A DNA stretch of 64,000 bases from Yersinia alsatica (lineage in GTDB: Bacteria; Pseudomonadota; Gammaproteobacteria; Enterobacterales; Enterobacteriaceae), in assembly GCF_902170305.1 (NCBI RefSeq), contig NZ_CABHWW010000007.1, positions 62,001 through 126,000 of the forward strand, read 5' to 3'. This document shows, in pieces, positions 34,638 to 43,906 of this stretch. The notes beneath the pieces were generated by a model. That model ran no database searches and had not been told where the DNA came from. It saw nothing but the letters and a program-made list of their open reading frames with translations. The position numbers and the translations under genes were made by a program. How positions within the stretch are numbered: the stretch's first letter is position 1; each line of letters opens with the position of its first letter.

Positions 34638-36917
34638 TTAAGGTTCATCTTTATATAAAAAACCAAGCTTGAGCTTTACCCTGGCTGATGGTTGAGTGAT
34701 AACTTCAGAAAATAGCTTTGTTTTTCCTTTTTCTTTCAAATGTCGTGCTAAAGCCATAAAAGCAGCGGTGCTGGCTCCCCTTATTGTTCCTTCTCTTTCC
34801 GGGTTAAGTACATAATTGGGTGTGGTTAATGACGCTGCAATTTCAACAGAGCCTGCGCCATAGTCGCTACTTTCGTCATAATCACTATCAGCCATTAATA
34901 AGCTAATAATCTGGTGGTTGTAACGCACAATGACCCAGTGATTGTTTGGCTCAATGGGCAGATTTTCAAGGTCAGCCAGCATGCTATAACTCAGTGAAAT
35001 CCCTGCATGGATAATTTCATCTCTCGGCGTAAGGCACAGTGATGCAGTACTACATCCCGCCTGAGAAGCGCTATCTCGCTCTCTATTGCTTTCTATACGA
35101 TGTGTTCTATAGATATGATTCCACTCCTCTAATGTTGTGTGTAAATAAGCATGGGCCTCGGCTGTTATAGTACTAATATCGTCAATGATTTGTATTTCAA
35201 ACTCGCTATCGGATGTTATCCATTCCCCGTTATGTAATACGCGAGGAAAAACTTCTTGATAGACAAAATGAGTTAATAACAATTCATAGTGACCCAGTGG
35301 TAATGATTGAGCTTGAGTGGGTGAGGCTACCGGGCGAGTGCTGCTGCTCTGCAACAGATAATTGGCAGCATTCATTTGGGTGCGATTAAAAGCTTGGATG
35401 AGTGGTCGGATAATATGGGAGGTATCCTCTTGGGTAATATTCTGTGATTGAATATTGGTTATTAAACGTTCGACTACATCAGGGTGCTGCTCTATGGCGG
35501 TAGTGGCTATTTGCTGATAATGGGCATCAAATGCAGGAAGTTCAATATTTCCGCTATTGAGAATACCGGTGACCATCTGACGGAAATAATCGGTTGTCCA
35601 GACGCGGAGTTGTGAACCAAATAACAGTACAAAATCGGCCATAACCTCGGAAACCCAACGGCCACAATGTAATTTTGATGGCTGTGTTTGGCGTGGATAG
35701 CGAGCGGCAAGGATATTTTCTATTGAGGTTTTACAGGCTTTTGCCGCCGCCGGTAAGGTGAGTGCCTGATTATGCAGGTTTGTATCAAGATGGGTTAATA
35801 CCAAGCTCGGTGGAGGGCGACTCTCTAATGGGGGTCTGGGATTGTGTTCAGGAATGGATAATGGGGTTGCTGTCCCTGCGATAACCAGTGTTTTCCCTAC
35901 ACCATCGTGGTGGGAAAATTCGTTTATTCCCACCAGTTTATCGAGCTGATTACAGCGTCCATGAACCACATAATTATAGATTGCCAGCAGAGGGATACCG
36001 ATGCAGCCAGCGATCCCCAATGCTCCTCGCTTGTCGCGATGAGAGTGTTTATTGATAGCCATTATCGTTTTATTCAATATTAAAGGGGCGATGTCTTCTG
36101 GTGGTAGGCCTTGCTCATTATCGGAAACTCCATTGGTAATATATAACTCTGCGGAATCTTCAGATGAATACTTAGTATTAATCCAAAATGGGGTATTGAG
36201 TGGTCTAGTACCCTTAGCTTCAAGATATTGAAGTTGTACTTTATTATTATCTACTTTAAATACTAAAGATAAATTATCCGTATTGTCATTTAATCTCATG
36301 TTAATAGGGTTATCATTCTTTGTGATATAAATAAATAGATCTTTCCCAATCACAACAACCTGTGGTGAAGTAATAAACCCTACACTAAAATTACTTTCAT
36401 TATTGATATCAAAATTCATTAATACAATGTTATTTACATTGCCAAATATAGCAGGGTATTGACTAAAAAAATCCGTTAGCACAATTTTGTTTTCTTTCAT
36501 GACAACACAGTGTTGCTCACAAAAACTGGGGGAATCAAGAGCCTCGATTGAGCTAATACTTCCGAGCATGTTTATTTTTTCTAGTCCTACTAAATTGATT
36601 GATTCTGTTAAATTATAATGAGGTGAATTAAAGTTGTCGTTTTTATAAATGGTGACTTGTACTCTATTGGGGATACTGATTGAAGCGATTGTATCATTAA
36701 AGTGTTTATCCTCTATATTGTAGAGATCTATTTTTTCCGGCGCAAGTAAACAAAAATATTCACCTTGAAAATTATCTTCAGAGTAGAAACATGCCGGAAG
36801 GTGCTTTTTTCCTGATAAATGGATCAGTTCCTCTATTGATCTATTAGATAAGTCTACAATAGCATTGATGTTTGCTGAGTATATTATAGTGAATAAAGAT
36901 AATAATAATTTATTCAT
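34638..36917 (-). CDS. Unrecognised large secreted protein A (crystallin-like, RDKR site, GNAT-like)
   Basis: I do not recognise this 759-residue protein. Visible parts in order: signal peptide 1-19 (cleavage after NINA); a beta/gamma-crystallin-like domain about 40-127 (ACFYSEDNFQGEYFCL; YKNDNFNSPHY); a beta-rich region; R294-D-K-R297 followed by the Gly/hydrophobic segment GALGIAGCIGIPLLAIYNYVV; the motif HGRCNQ (319-324); a proline-rich linker about 355-371; a helical middle; and a C-terminal GNAT-like domain about 630-755 (R713-G-A-S-T-A; PSARVKLKLGF). Six cysteines (133, 137, 305, 322, 395, 418) are shared with the paralogue upstream. The start has GGAGT four bases before the ATG. The gene is AT-rich and lies 32 bp after its paralogue, so they form an operon. 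A processed two-part exotoxin or effector is my inference. Confidence 0.75.
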   Translation of the reverse strand: MNKLLLSLFTIIYSANINAIVDLSNRSIEELIHLSGKKHLPACFYSEDNFQGEYFCLLAPEKIDLYNIEDKHFNDTIASISIPNRVQVTIYKNDNFNSPHYNLTESINLVGLEKINMLGSISSIEALDSPSFCEQHCVVMKENKIVLTDFFSQYPAIFGNVNNIVLMNFDINNESNFSVGFITSPQVVVIGKDLFIYITKNDNPINMRLNDNTDNLSLVFKVDNNKVQLQYLEAKGTRPLNTPFWINTKYSSEDSAELYITNGVSDNEQGLPPEDIAPLILNKTIMAINKHSHRDKRGALGIAGCIGIPLLAIYNYVVHGRCNQLDKLVGINEFSHHDGVGKTLVIAGTATPLSIPEHNPRPPLESRPPPSLVLTHLDTNLHNQALTLPAAAKACKTSIENILAARYPRQTQPSKLHCGRWVSEVMADFVLLFGSQLRVWTTDYFRQMVTGILNSGNIELPAFDAHYQQIATTAIEQHPDVVERLITNIQSQNITQEDTSHIIRPLIQAFNRTQMNAANYLLQSSSTRPVASPTQAQSLPLGHYELLLTHFVYQEVFPRVLHNGEWITSDSEFEIQIIDDISTITAEAHAYLHTTLEEWNHIYRTHRIESNRERDSASQAGCSTASLCLTPRDEIIHAGISLSYSMLADLENLPIEPNNHWVIVRYNHQIISLLMADSDYDESSDYGAGSVEIAASLTTPNYVLNPEREGTIRGASTAAFMALARHLKEKGKTKLFSEVITQPSARVKLKLGFLYKDEP

Positions 36918-36949
36918 ATTAACTCCATAATGTATTTAAATATAACTAT

Positions 36950-38971
36950 TTAAAGCTCATCATGTTCAAAGCCCAGTTTTGCTTTCACTCTGGCAGAAGG
37001 GTGAGAGATGACATCAGAATGTATGTATTTAACTCCTTTACTTTTAAGATAACTGGCTAACCCATGAACTGCCGCAGTGCCAGCACCACGAATACTCCCT
37101 TCCGCCTCAGTATCTATAATAAATTGAGGTTTGGTAAGAAAATTTGCCAGATAATAATGACCTTCTTGCTCTTCATCATTAACTGTATATTTTACCGCCT
37201 CTAACATATGGATAATCTCGCCATCAACTTTAACAATGACAAATAAAAAACTAGGCGTTTTATTTTCAAGATGTGTTTTCAGTGAGTCGCTAGCAATGCG
37301 CGCAGCATAAATTATTCTGTCACTGGCGGTAATCGGTATTCTGGTTTCTTTATGAGTTTGTTCATCCTGAATTAACATTGCACCATAGGATAGAGAGTAA
37401 TATTTTTCGTACCATTCATTAATAACGTCAAGGGATGCTGCGTGCAGTTCCCTTTGTTGATCTTCCCCGAAAATAATCTCAACCTGAAAGGCTAATGTGT
37501 TAGATGTTTCCCATTCGCCATTTCTACGAATACGCACAGGTTCGGTGCTGGGAATATAGCTATCAAGGGACAGCACATAGTGCCCTAAAGGCAAGTTTTG
37601 AGCCGCCGAGGGGGGAGTATTTTCGCCATGGGTGCGTAGATAATAGTGGGCGAGTGCACTCTCTGCATAATGGAATGAACCCATTATTTGATTGATGGCC
37701 TCTGTTCGCCCAAGTTCTCGCACACCTCTTCTAATACCTTGAAGCAAACGGCGCTCGGTTGCCGTATCAATAACTGCATACCCTGTGTTATCTGAATCAA
37801 TAGCGCTATCTAGCACTCGACGTAAGTGTTCCATGGACCAGTCACGCAAACTGCCGCCAAACAATAAAGTGAAGTCAGCTAATAAACGTGATAGCCAAGA
37901 ACCGCAGGCCGGCCCATCTACCTGACGAGGAAAGCGGCTGCTAATTAAATTATCCAATGGGATATGACAAGTATTGGCAACCGCGGGGAGGGTTAAGCTT
38001 TGTTGGTGCAAGGACGGCAAATCTAACTGGGTTAATACCCATGTATTAGCCGGTTTTTCTGTGAGCGGCTTGGGTTTTAAGGCAGTTGCTGAACCTGCAA
38101 CCAACTGCATTTTTGCTTTATCTTCACCACTGAAAAATGACTTAATACTGGCCCAGGCGGATTCCACCTGATTACACCGCCCATGTACCACAACATTATA
38201 AAGAGCTAAAGGGCCGGACAATAGGCAACCGATGATACCCGCAGTACCCCGTTTTGTTCTATGGTCAGCGCTCATCCTGACCATTAGATGATGGCTCATT
38301 ATTAAAGGCCCATTGAGAATATTATTATAAATAACCAGATTGGGAAGTGTATTTAGATTTCTGGTTCGTTCTGAGTGGAGAGTAATGGTAGCTGATGGTG
38401 TGCCTTTTTGGTGTTGGTTGCTTTCCATATAATTGATTTTTAATTCAGAATTTGACATCTCAAAAATAAATGAAATAGATGTGGTATCTGGATGGAGCGG
38501 GTGACTAATTTGTTGACTATCGATGCCACTACTAAGAATATGTATTTCATTATCATCAATAGTAATATCTGCATTGTTCTCTAAATTTAAATTAAACGTG
38601 GAGTTACTGTCTATTTCAAAGCTAAACAAGGCTACTTTATTCTGTCGCTCAACATCAATATCCGACGTGTGAAAAATGTCATCTAAAGGAATAACCATCT
38701 TACTTAATATTACGCACGATCTTTCACAATTAAGCGAATTATTATTTTTTGCGATAACATCCATTTTGTCGTGATTAATATTAGGATCTATATTATTGAC
38801 TTGGTATGGGAAAAATTCTTCATCAAAAAATTCTGAATAATTATATGAATGAGAAGAGTTATTATTTATTGGTGGCGTGATGTAATTAAAACTTCCTTCT
38901 GTTTCAGAAAAGGCCAATGATGATGGTAATAAATATAAAATAGACAATAGTAGAATGAGTTTATTATTCAT
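36950..38971 (-). CDS. Unrecognised large secreted protein B, paralogue of protein A (RTKR site, GNAT-like)
   Basis: 673 residues, family not recognised. Signal peptide about 1-20 (cleavage after SLA). It lacks the crystallin-like domain of protein A; alignment starts at the paired cysteines C82/C86. R238-T-K-R241 is followed by GTAGIIGCLLSGPLALYNVVV and HGRCNQ (263-268), and then C335 and C356, the same cysteine plan as protein A. The C-terminal GNAT-like domain is about 540-670: FLFVIVKVDGEIIHMLEA as the central strands, R628-G-A-G-T-A as the acetyl-CoA loop, and SARVKAKLGF as motif B. The Shine-Dalgarno GAGG lies five bases before the ATG. It is first of the two-gene operon, AT-rich, and inserted next to the conserved yiaC-tag genes. 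Confidence 0.75.
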   Translation of the reverse strand: MNNKLILLLSILYLLPSSLAFSETEGSFNYITPPINNNSSHSYNYSEFFDEEFFPYQVNNIDPNINHDKMDVIAKNNNSLNCERSCVILSKMVIPLDDIFHTSDIDVERQNKVALFSFEIDSNSTFNLNLENNADITIDDNEIHILSSGIDSQQISHPLHPDTTSISFIFEMSNSELKINYMESNQHQKGTPSATITLHSERTRNLNTLPNLVIYNNILNGPLIMSHHLMVRMSADHRTKRGTAGIIGCLLSGPLALYNVVVHGRCNQVESAWASIKSFFSGEDKAKMQLVAGSATALKPKPLTEKPANTWVLTQLDLPSLHQQSLTLPAVANTCHIPLDNLISSRFPRQVDGPACGSWLSRLLADFTLLFGGSLRDWSMEHLRRVLDSAIDSDNTGYAVIDTATERRLLQGIRRGVRELGRTEAINQIMGSFHYAESALAHYYLRTHGENTPPSAAQNLPLGHYVLSLDSYIPSTEPVRIRRNGEWETSNTLAFQVEIIFGEDQQRELHAASLDVINEWYEKYYSLSYGAMLIQDEQTHKETRIPITASDRIIYAARIASDSLKTHLENKTPSFLFVIVKVDGEIIHMLEAVKYTVNDEEQEGHYYLANFLTKPQFIIDTEAEGSIRGAGTAAVHGLASYLKSKGVKYIHSDVISHPSARVKAKLGFEHDEL

Positions 38972-39175
38972 GATAACCTCGCGTTATATAGGCGACCCTC
39001 AGTTAAGGTGAATTTGAGCATCAGTCATTTGATTCCTACTATAGAGAATAGAAAGGAGATAAGTTCTTTAATCAGCCTTTTATTTGTTTTTTATTCTTTT
39101 GTAGGATTGATGAGATATATTTTATGAAAGGGATATTAAAATATTTACAGCATAGCTAATAAACCAGAGGAGGAA

Positions 39176-39640
39176 TTAAATCGGACGTAGCCACTGCATA
39201 GTTAAAATAAAATTGTTAGTTTCTGCATTATAGCTTCGCTCGACAACGACAAAACCTTGCTTACGATAGAAGTGATAAGCACGGAGGTTTCGTTGATAAA
39301 CCTCCAGTGTCAGCGCCTTATAATGCTGTTGAGCATGATTCATCAAGAGTTTGCCCACTTCTTTGCCGTGGAAAGAGGGTTCAACAAACAAGGCTCCCAC
39401 CAGTTGTTCTTCAAGAATACTGATAAACCCAACGATAGCATTATCCGCGGGGGTGGTTGCCGGTGGTTCATTCTGTTGTAAATAAACCCAAGTGCGCGCC
39501 GCCGGAAGATAGGTATTTCGCACCAATGGGGCGCTTTCGCGCCAGTATTGTTCAGTAATAAAAGGATGTGCCGCAATCGTGCTAGCCAGCCATAATGGCA
39601 TTAGTGCTTCCAAATCTTCCGGCTGGGCTGGGCGAATCAT
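39176..39640 (-). CDS. yiaC: GNAT N-acetyltransferase YiaC
   Basis: A 154-residue GNAT enzyme (E. coli YiaC, 146 residues, is a protein lysine acetyltransferase). Motif A is VEPSFHGKEVGKLLM, less canonical than R-x-x-G-x-G, and motif B is NLRAYHFYRKQGF. The ATG at 39640 overlaps the tag stop, so the two genes are translationally coupled, as in E. coli. It is not related in length or architecture to the secreted proteins next to it. Confidence 0.92.
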   Translation of the reverse strand: MIRPAQPEDLEALMPLWLASTIAAHPFITEQYWRESAPLVRNTYLPAARTWVYLQQNEPPATTPADNAIVGFISILEEQLVGALFVEPSFHGKEVGKLLMNHAQQHYKALTLEVYQRNLRAYHFYRKQGFVVVERSYNAETNNFILTMQWLRPI

Positions 39641-40209
39641 TTATCGGCGTTATCCGGATGACAGAAGCAATTGCACATATGGTCATTCACCAGCCCGGTC
39701 GCTTGCATAAAGGCGTAGCAAATAGTGGAGCCGATAAATTTAAACCCTTTTTTCTTCAATGCCTTAGACATAGCGTCTGATATCGGTGTTGTCGCAGGGG
39801 CTTCGGCCAGACTCCACCAATGATTTACCTTTGGCGTGCCCTCAACAAAGCTCCAGATAAACTCGGAAAAATCTTCACCATTAGCCTCCATAGCCAGATA
39901 GGCTTGGGCATTCGTGATGATGGCCTGAATTTTACCGCGATGCCGGATAATCCCGCTGTCCAACACCAGAGTTTCTACCTCTTTAGGTCCCATTTTTGCC
40001 ACACGTACCGGATCAAAATTATGGAAACACTTGCGGTAGTTTTCGCGTTTTTTCAACACGGTTATCCATGAAAGCCCGGCTTGTTGCCCCTCCAGGCAAA
40101 GCATCTCAAACAGCGCCTGATTATCTCTCTGCGGGATGCCCCATTCTTTATCGTGATAAGCAATATAGAGTGGATCTGATGTGACCCAGCCACAGCGTTC
40201 TATAGCCAT
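39637..40209 (-). CDS. tag: DNA-3-methyladenine glycosylase I
   Basis: Removes 3-methyladenine from alkylated DNA. 190 residues from the ATG at 40209 (MAIERCGWVT), chosen because AAAGGA is nine bases upstream; ATGs further upstream are less well placed. Zinc-ligand cysteines and histidines of Tag are visible at the N-terminus (RCGWV, AYHDKEWG) and the C-terminus (NDHMCNCFCHP). The base-binding core LEGQQAGLSWITVLKKRENYR is conserved. It overlaps yiaC by 4 bp. Confidence 0.96.
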   Translation of the reverse strand: MAIERCGWVTSDPLYIAYHDKEWGIPQRDNQALFEMLCLEGQQAGLSWITVLKKRENYRKCFHNFDPVRVAKMGPKEVETLVLDSGIIRHRGKIQAIITNAQAYLAMEANGEDFSEFIWSFVEGTPKVNHWWSLAEAPATTPISDAMSKALKKKGFKFIGSTICYAFMQATGLVNDHMCNCFCHPDNADK

Positions 40210-40790
40210 CTGACTCATTCCTTTATGCGATGCATGGCATGGGATAATCGCTGTTCGGACGGTGATAAGCAACCGACTCATTCTATATTTGGACAGAAAC
40301 TTGACGCAGATAATAACTGGTCAATAATTGATCGACTTAGCGCGATTATCTGAATTTATTGAGTTATCTGTTTATATGGGAATGTATATTATGCAAACTA
40401 AGCAAAAAATTCTGCGATATCCCTTAATCTGTGTATTCGGTCTGGGCATCTACCTTGGCTGTGCCCGCATTGCCATGGCTGGTCCTCCCATCATCTGGGG
40501 TTGTTGGATTGGTTGTCCGAGTCCTTGAATAATACCGGGGAATAGCCGTGAAAGGGCATATTGTCGTTAGCAGAATCAGGGCGCATTTCATCAGGTTTTG
40601 CTGAAAATATGCTTATTTTCCTTTGATGAGTGCGGTTCTGGTTCTCCCATTTTCGCCCTTTATCAACCCGATTAATCAACAAATTCACTCTGATTCATAC
40701 ATCTTGCCGGATTCTGGCTGTATATCTTACGGTCAACGGGTATACTGACCCATTCCATTTTAATCCACTTGTATCGCGTGCGAATCCAAC
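40210..40790. other. Intergenic region tag-glyQ (about 580 bp)
   Basis: It holds the divergent promoters of tag and glyQ and one possible small gene at 40391-40528. TATACT at 40741-40746 is a plausible -10 element for glyQ, about 45 bp before its ATG, though I could not match a clear -35. No structured RNA was recognised. Confidence 0.6.
40391..40528 (+). CDS. Possible 45-residue small membrane/secreted peptide
   Basis: An ATG at 40391 with GGGA nine bases upstream opens a 45-codon frame. The peptide has a basic start (MQTKQKILRYP), a hydrophobic stretch about residues 11-30 (LICVFGLGIYLGCARIAMA), and a short tail rich in Trp, Cys and Pro (GPPIIWGCWIGCPSP). This is the layout of a signal peptide with a 15-residue mature part or a single-pass peptide. 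Unknown family; it could be a chance frame. Confidence 0.35.
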   Translation: MQTKQKILRYPLICVFGLGIYLGCARIAMAGPPIIWGCWIGCPSP

Positions 40791-41705
40791 ATGCAAAAGT
40801 TTGATACCAAGACCTTTCAGGGCCTGATCCTGACGTTACAGGACTATTGGGCGCGCCAAGGCTGCACCATTGTTCAACCACTGGACATGGAAGTCGGCGC
40901 GGGTACCTCCCACCCAATGACCTGCCTGCGCGCACTTGGCCCAGAGCCAATCGCTGCCGCTTATGTACAACCTTCACGCCGTCCGACCGATGGTCGCTAC
41001 GGTGAGAACCCGAACCGCTTGCAACACTATTATCAGTTCCAAGTGATCATCAAGCCTTCGCCAGACAACATTCAGGAACTGTATTTAGGTTCATTGAAAG
41101 AGCTGGGTCTGGACCCAACGATTCACGACATTCGTTTTGTCGAAGATAACTGGGAAAACCCAACATTGGGTGCCTGGGGTCTGGGTTGGGAAGTGTGGCT
41201 CAATGGGATGGAAGTGACTCAGTTCACTTACTTCCAGCAAGTGGGCGGTTTGGAATGTAAACCGGTCACCGGCGAGATCACTTATGGTCTGGAACGTTTG
41301 GCGATGTACATTCAGGGCGTAGACAGTGTTTATGACCTGATCTGGTGCGACGGCCCACTGGGTAAAACCACCTACGGCGATATTTATCATCAGAATGAAG
41401 TGGAGCAATCCACCTATAACTTCGAATATGCCGATGTGGACTTCCTGTTCTCCTGCTTTGAGCAGTATGAGAAAGAAGCTCAGTCGCTACTGGCACTGGA
41501 AGTCCCACTGCCGCTGCCAGCTTATGAACGCATTCTGAAAGCGGGCCATACGTTTAACCTGCTGGACGCCCGTAAAGCCATCTCGGTGACCGAGCGTCAG
41601 CGCTATATTCTGCGCATTCGTACGCTGACCAAAGCTGTCGCCGAGGCCTATTATGCCTCTCGCGAGGCGCTGGGCTTCCCTATGTGCAAAAAGAATCAGA
41701 ACTAA
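40791..41705 (+). CDS. glyQ: Glycyl-tRNA synthetase alpha subunit
   Basis: Catalytic-core subunit of the alpha2beta2 bacterial glycyl-tRNA synthetase. 304 residues, almost identical to E. coli GlyQ over its length ([20 protein letters not shown]). The class II active-site segments [13 protein letters not shown] and [22 protein letters not shown] are intact. glyS follows 9 bp later. Confidence 0.98.
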   Translation: MQKFDTKTFQGLILTLQDYWARQGCTIVQPLDMEVGAGTSHPMTCLRALGPEPIAAAYVQPSRRPTDGRYGENPNRLQHYYQFQVIIKPSPDNIQELYLGSLKELGLDPTIHDIRFVEDNWENPTLGAWGLGWEVWLNGMEVTQFTYFQQVGGLECKPVTGEITYGLERLAMYIQGVDSVYDLIWCDGPLGKTTYGDIYHQNEVEQSTYNFEYADVDFLFSCFEQYEKEAQSLLALEVPLPLPAYERILKAGHTFNLLDARKAISVTERQRYILRIRTLTKAVAEAYYASREALGFPMCKKNQN

Positions 41706-41714
41706 GAGGCTGTC

Positions 41715-43784
41715 ATGACTCAACAGACTTTCCTGGTGGAAATCGGCACAGAAGAGTTGCCGCCGAAGGCTCTTCGTTCTCTGGCCGAATCTTTTGCTGC
41801 CAACTTCACCGCTGAATTGGATAACGCCAATCTGCCCCATGGTGAGGTGATTTGGTATGCCGCACCACGTCGTTTAGCATTAAAAGTGATGAATTTAAGC
41901 GCCGCTCAGGCTGACCGTGAAGTTGAAAAACGCGGCCCGGCGATTGCACAAGCATTTGATGCTGAAGGCAAACCAAGCAAAGCGGCCGAAGGTTGGGCGC
42001 GGGGTTGTGGTATTACGGTGGAGCAGGCCGAGCGTCTGGTCACTGATAAAGGTGAATGGCTGCTGTATCGCGCCCACGTAAAAGGGCAATCAGCACAACT
42101 TCTGTTGGCAGGGATGGTCAATGCTGCGCTCAGCAAGCTGCCAATTCCAAAACTGATGCGTTGGGGTGATAAAGAAACCCAATTTGTTCGTCCGGTTCAT
42201 ACCGTGACCCTATTGCTGGGGAGCGAATTGATTCCTGGTACGGTGCTGGGTATCGATTCAGACCGCGTTATTCGTGGTCACCGCTTTATGGGCGAAGCCG
42301 AATTCACTCTCGATAATGCCGATCAGTACCCGCAGGTGTTACTGGAGCGCGGCAAAGTTATCGCTGATTATGAATTGCGTAAATCCATCATTAAACGTGA
42401 TGCAGAACTGGCGGCACAGAAGATTGGCGGTATTGCTGATCTGAGTGAAAGCTTGCTGGAAGAAGTGGCATCACTGGTTGAGTGGCCGGTAGTGTTGACG
42501 GCTAAGTTTGAAGAGAAATTCCTGGCCGTTCCTGCGGAAGCGCTGGTGTACACCATGAAGGGTGACCAGAAGTATTTCCCGGTTTACGACGCGGCGGGTA
42601 ATTTGCTGCCCAACTTTATTTTCGTTACCAATATCGAGTCGAAAGATCCTCAGCAGATTATTTCGGGCAATGAGAAGGTTGTGCGCCCACGTCTGGCGGA
42701 TGCCGAGTTCTTCTTTAACACTGACCGCAAAAAACGTCTGGAAGATAATTTACCGCGTTTGGAAACCGTGCTGTTCCAACAGCAACTGGGCACCCTGCGT
42801 GATAAAACTGATCGTATCCAAGCGCTGGCCGGTTGGGTTGCTGCACAAATTGGTGCTGATGTTAACCATGCCACTCGTGCAGGTTTACTCTCCAAGTGCG
42901 ACCTGATGACCAATATGGTGTTCGAATTCACCGACACCCAAGGTGTGATGGGGATGCACTATGCCCGTCACGATGGTGAAGCTGAAGACGTTGCGGTGGC
43001 GCTGAATGAGCAATATCAGCCACGTTTTGCTGGCGATGACTTGCCATCTAATCCGGTGGCCTGTGCATTGGCGATTGCCGATAAAATGGACACGCTGGCA
43101 GGCATTTTTGGTATCGGCCAACATCCGAAAGGCGATAAAGACCCATTTGCTCTGCGCCGTGCGGCGTTGGGTGTGCTGCGTATTATCGTCGAGAAGAACT
43201 TGCCGCTTGATCTGCAAACGTTGACCGAAGAAGCTGTGCGCCTGTACGGGGCTAAGCTGACTAACGCCAAAGTCGTCGATGAAGTGATTGAGTTCATGCT
43301 CGGCCGCTTCCGCGCCTGGTATCAGGATGAAGGTCATAGTGTTGATACTATTCAGGCGGTACTGGCTCGTCGTCCCACTAAACCGGCTGATTTTGATGCC
43401 CGGGTGAAGGCGGTGACGTATTTCCGCACACTGGATGCTGCTGCGGCATTGGCTGCGGCAAACAAACGTGTGTCGAATATTCTGGCTAAATCCACTGATA
43501 CGCTGAATGATCATGTTCATGCTTCGGTGTTAAAAGAGCCGGCAGAACTGAAATTGGCCACACATTTGGTGGTACTGCGCGATAAGCTGGAACCGGTATT
43601 TGCTGCGGGTCAATATCAGGAAGCTCTGGTGGAACTGGCGGCGTTGCGTGAAACAATCGATGAGTTCTTTGAAAGCGTAATGGTAATGGCTGAAGACGAT
43701 GCTGTGCGGATAAACCGCCTCACATTGTTGAGCAAGTTACGCGAGCTGTTCTTGCAGGTTGCTGATATTTCGCTGTTGCAGTAA
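41715..43784 (+). CDS. glyS: Glycyl-tRNA synthetase beta subunit
   Basis: 689 residues, the same as E. coli GlyS. It binds tRNA-Gly and is needed for activity with GlyQ. Recognisable segments are [20 protein letters not shown] at the start, the HD-domain-like [27 protein letters not shown], and the C-terminal anticodon-binding DALR-like region ([21 protein letters not shown]). A terminator follows. Confidence 0.98.
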   Translation: MTQQTFLVEIGTEELPPKALRSLAESFAANFTAELDNANLPHGEVIWYAAPRRLALKVMNLSAAQADREVEKRGPAIAQAFDAEGKPSKAAEGWARGCGITVEQAERLVTDKGEWLLYRAHVKGQSAQLLLAGMVNAALSKLPIPKLMRWGDKETQFVRPVHTVTLLLGSELIPGTVLGIDSDRVIRGHRFMGEAEFTLDNADQYPQVLLERGKVIADYELRKSIIKRDAELAAQKIGGIADLSESLLEEVASLVEWPVVLTAKFEEKFLAVPAEALVYTMKGDQKYFPVYDAAGNLLPNFIFVTNIESKDPQQIISGNEKVVRPRLADAEFFFNTDRKKRLEDNLPRLETVLFQQQLGTLRDKTDRIQALAGWVAAQIGADVNHATRAGLLSKCDLMTNMVFEFTDTQGVMGMHYARHDGEAEDVAVALNEQYQPRFAGDDLPSNPVACALAIADKMDTLAGIFGIGQHPKGDKDPFALRRAALGVLRIIVEKNLPLDLQTLTEEAVRLYGAKLTNAKVVDEVIEFMLGRFRAWYQDEGHSVDTIQAVLARRPTKPADFDARVKAVTYFRTLDAAAALAAANKRVSNILAKSTDTLNDHVHASVLKEPAELKLATHLVVLRDKLEPVFAAGQYQEALVELAALRETIDEFFESVMVMAEDDAVRINRLTLLSKLRELFLQVADISLLQ

Positions 43785-43805
43785 TCCTGTATTCGGCTAG
43801 TCACA

Positions 43806-43832
43806 GGGGAGCGTATATCGCTCCCCTTAGCT
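43806..43832 (+). terminator. Terminator of glyQS
   Basis: A perfect 8-bp GC-rich stem GGGGAGCG / CGCTCCCC with loop TATAT (43806-43826), followed by TTAGCTATTC. It lies 21 bp after the glyS stop. Confidence 0.75.
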
Positions 43833-43863
43833 ATTCTTATCACTCACACCCAGTGATAAGAAT
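43833..43863. repeat. Perfect 12-bp inverted repeat between glyS and yiaF
   Basis: ATTCTTATCACT (43833-43844) and AGTGATAAGAAT (43852-43863) flank a 7-base loop. It sits 44 bp before the yiaF start and has no T tract after it, so it might be an operator or an mRNA 5' hairpin for yiaF. Confidence 0.6.
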
Positions 43864-43906
43864 GGGATTTTGTGAAAATAAGTACTTATTACAGGAGTAG
43901 CTTCAC

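Noticed and set aside
39176-39640. yiaC as part of the secreted GNAT-like system
   Set aside because: YiaC is the conserved tag-linked acetyltransferase with no signal peptide; its adjacency to the two GNAT-like exported proteins appears coincidental.
42885-43520. 211-codon minus-strand frame inside glyS
   Set aside because: Shadow of glyS codon usage; no start signal or recognisable product.
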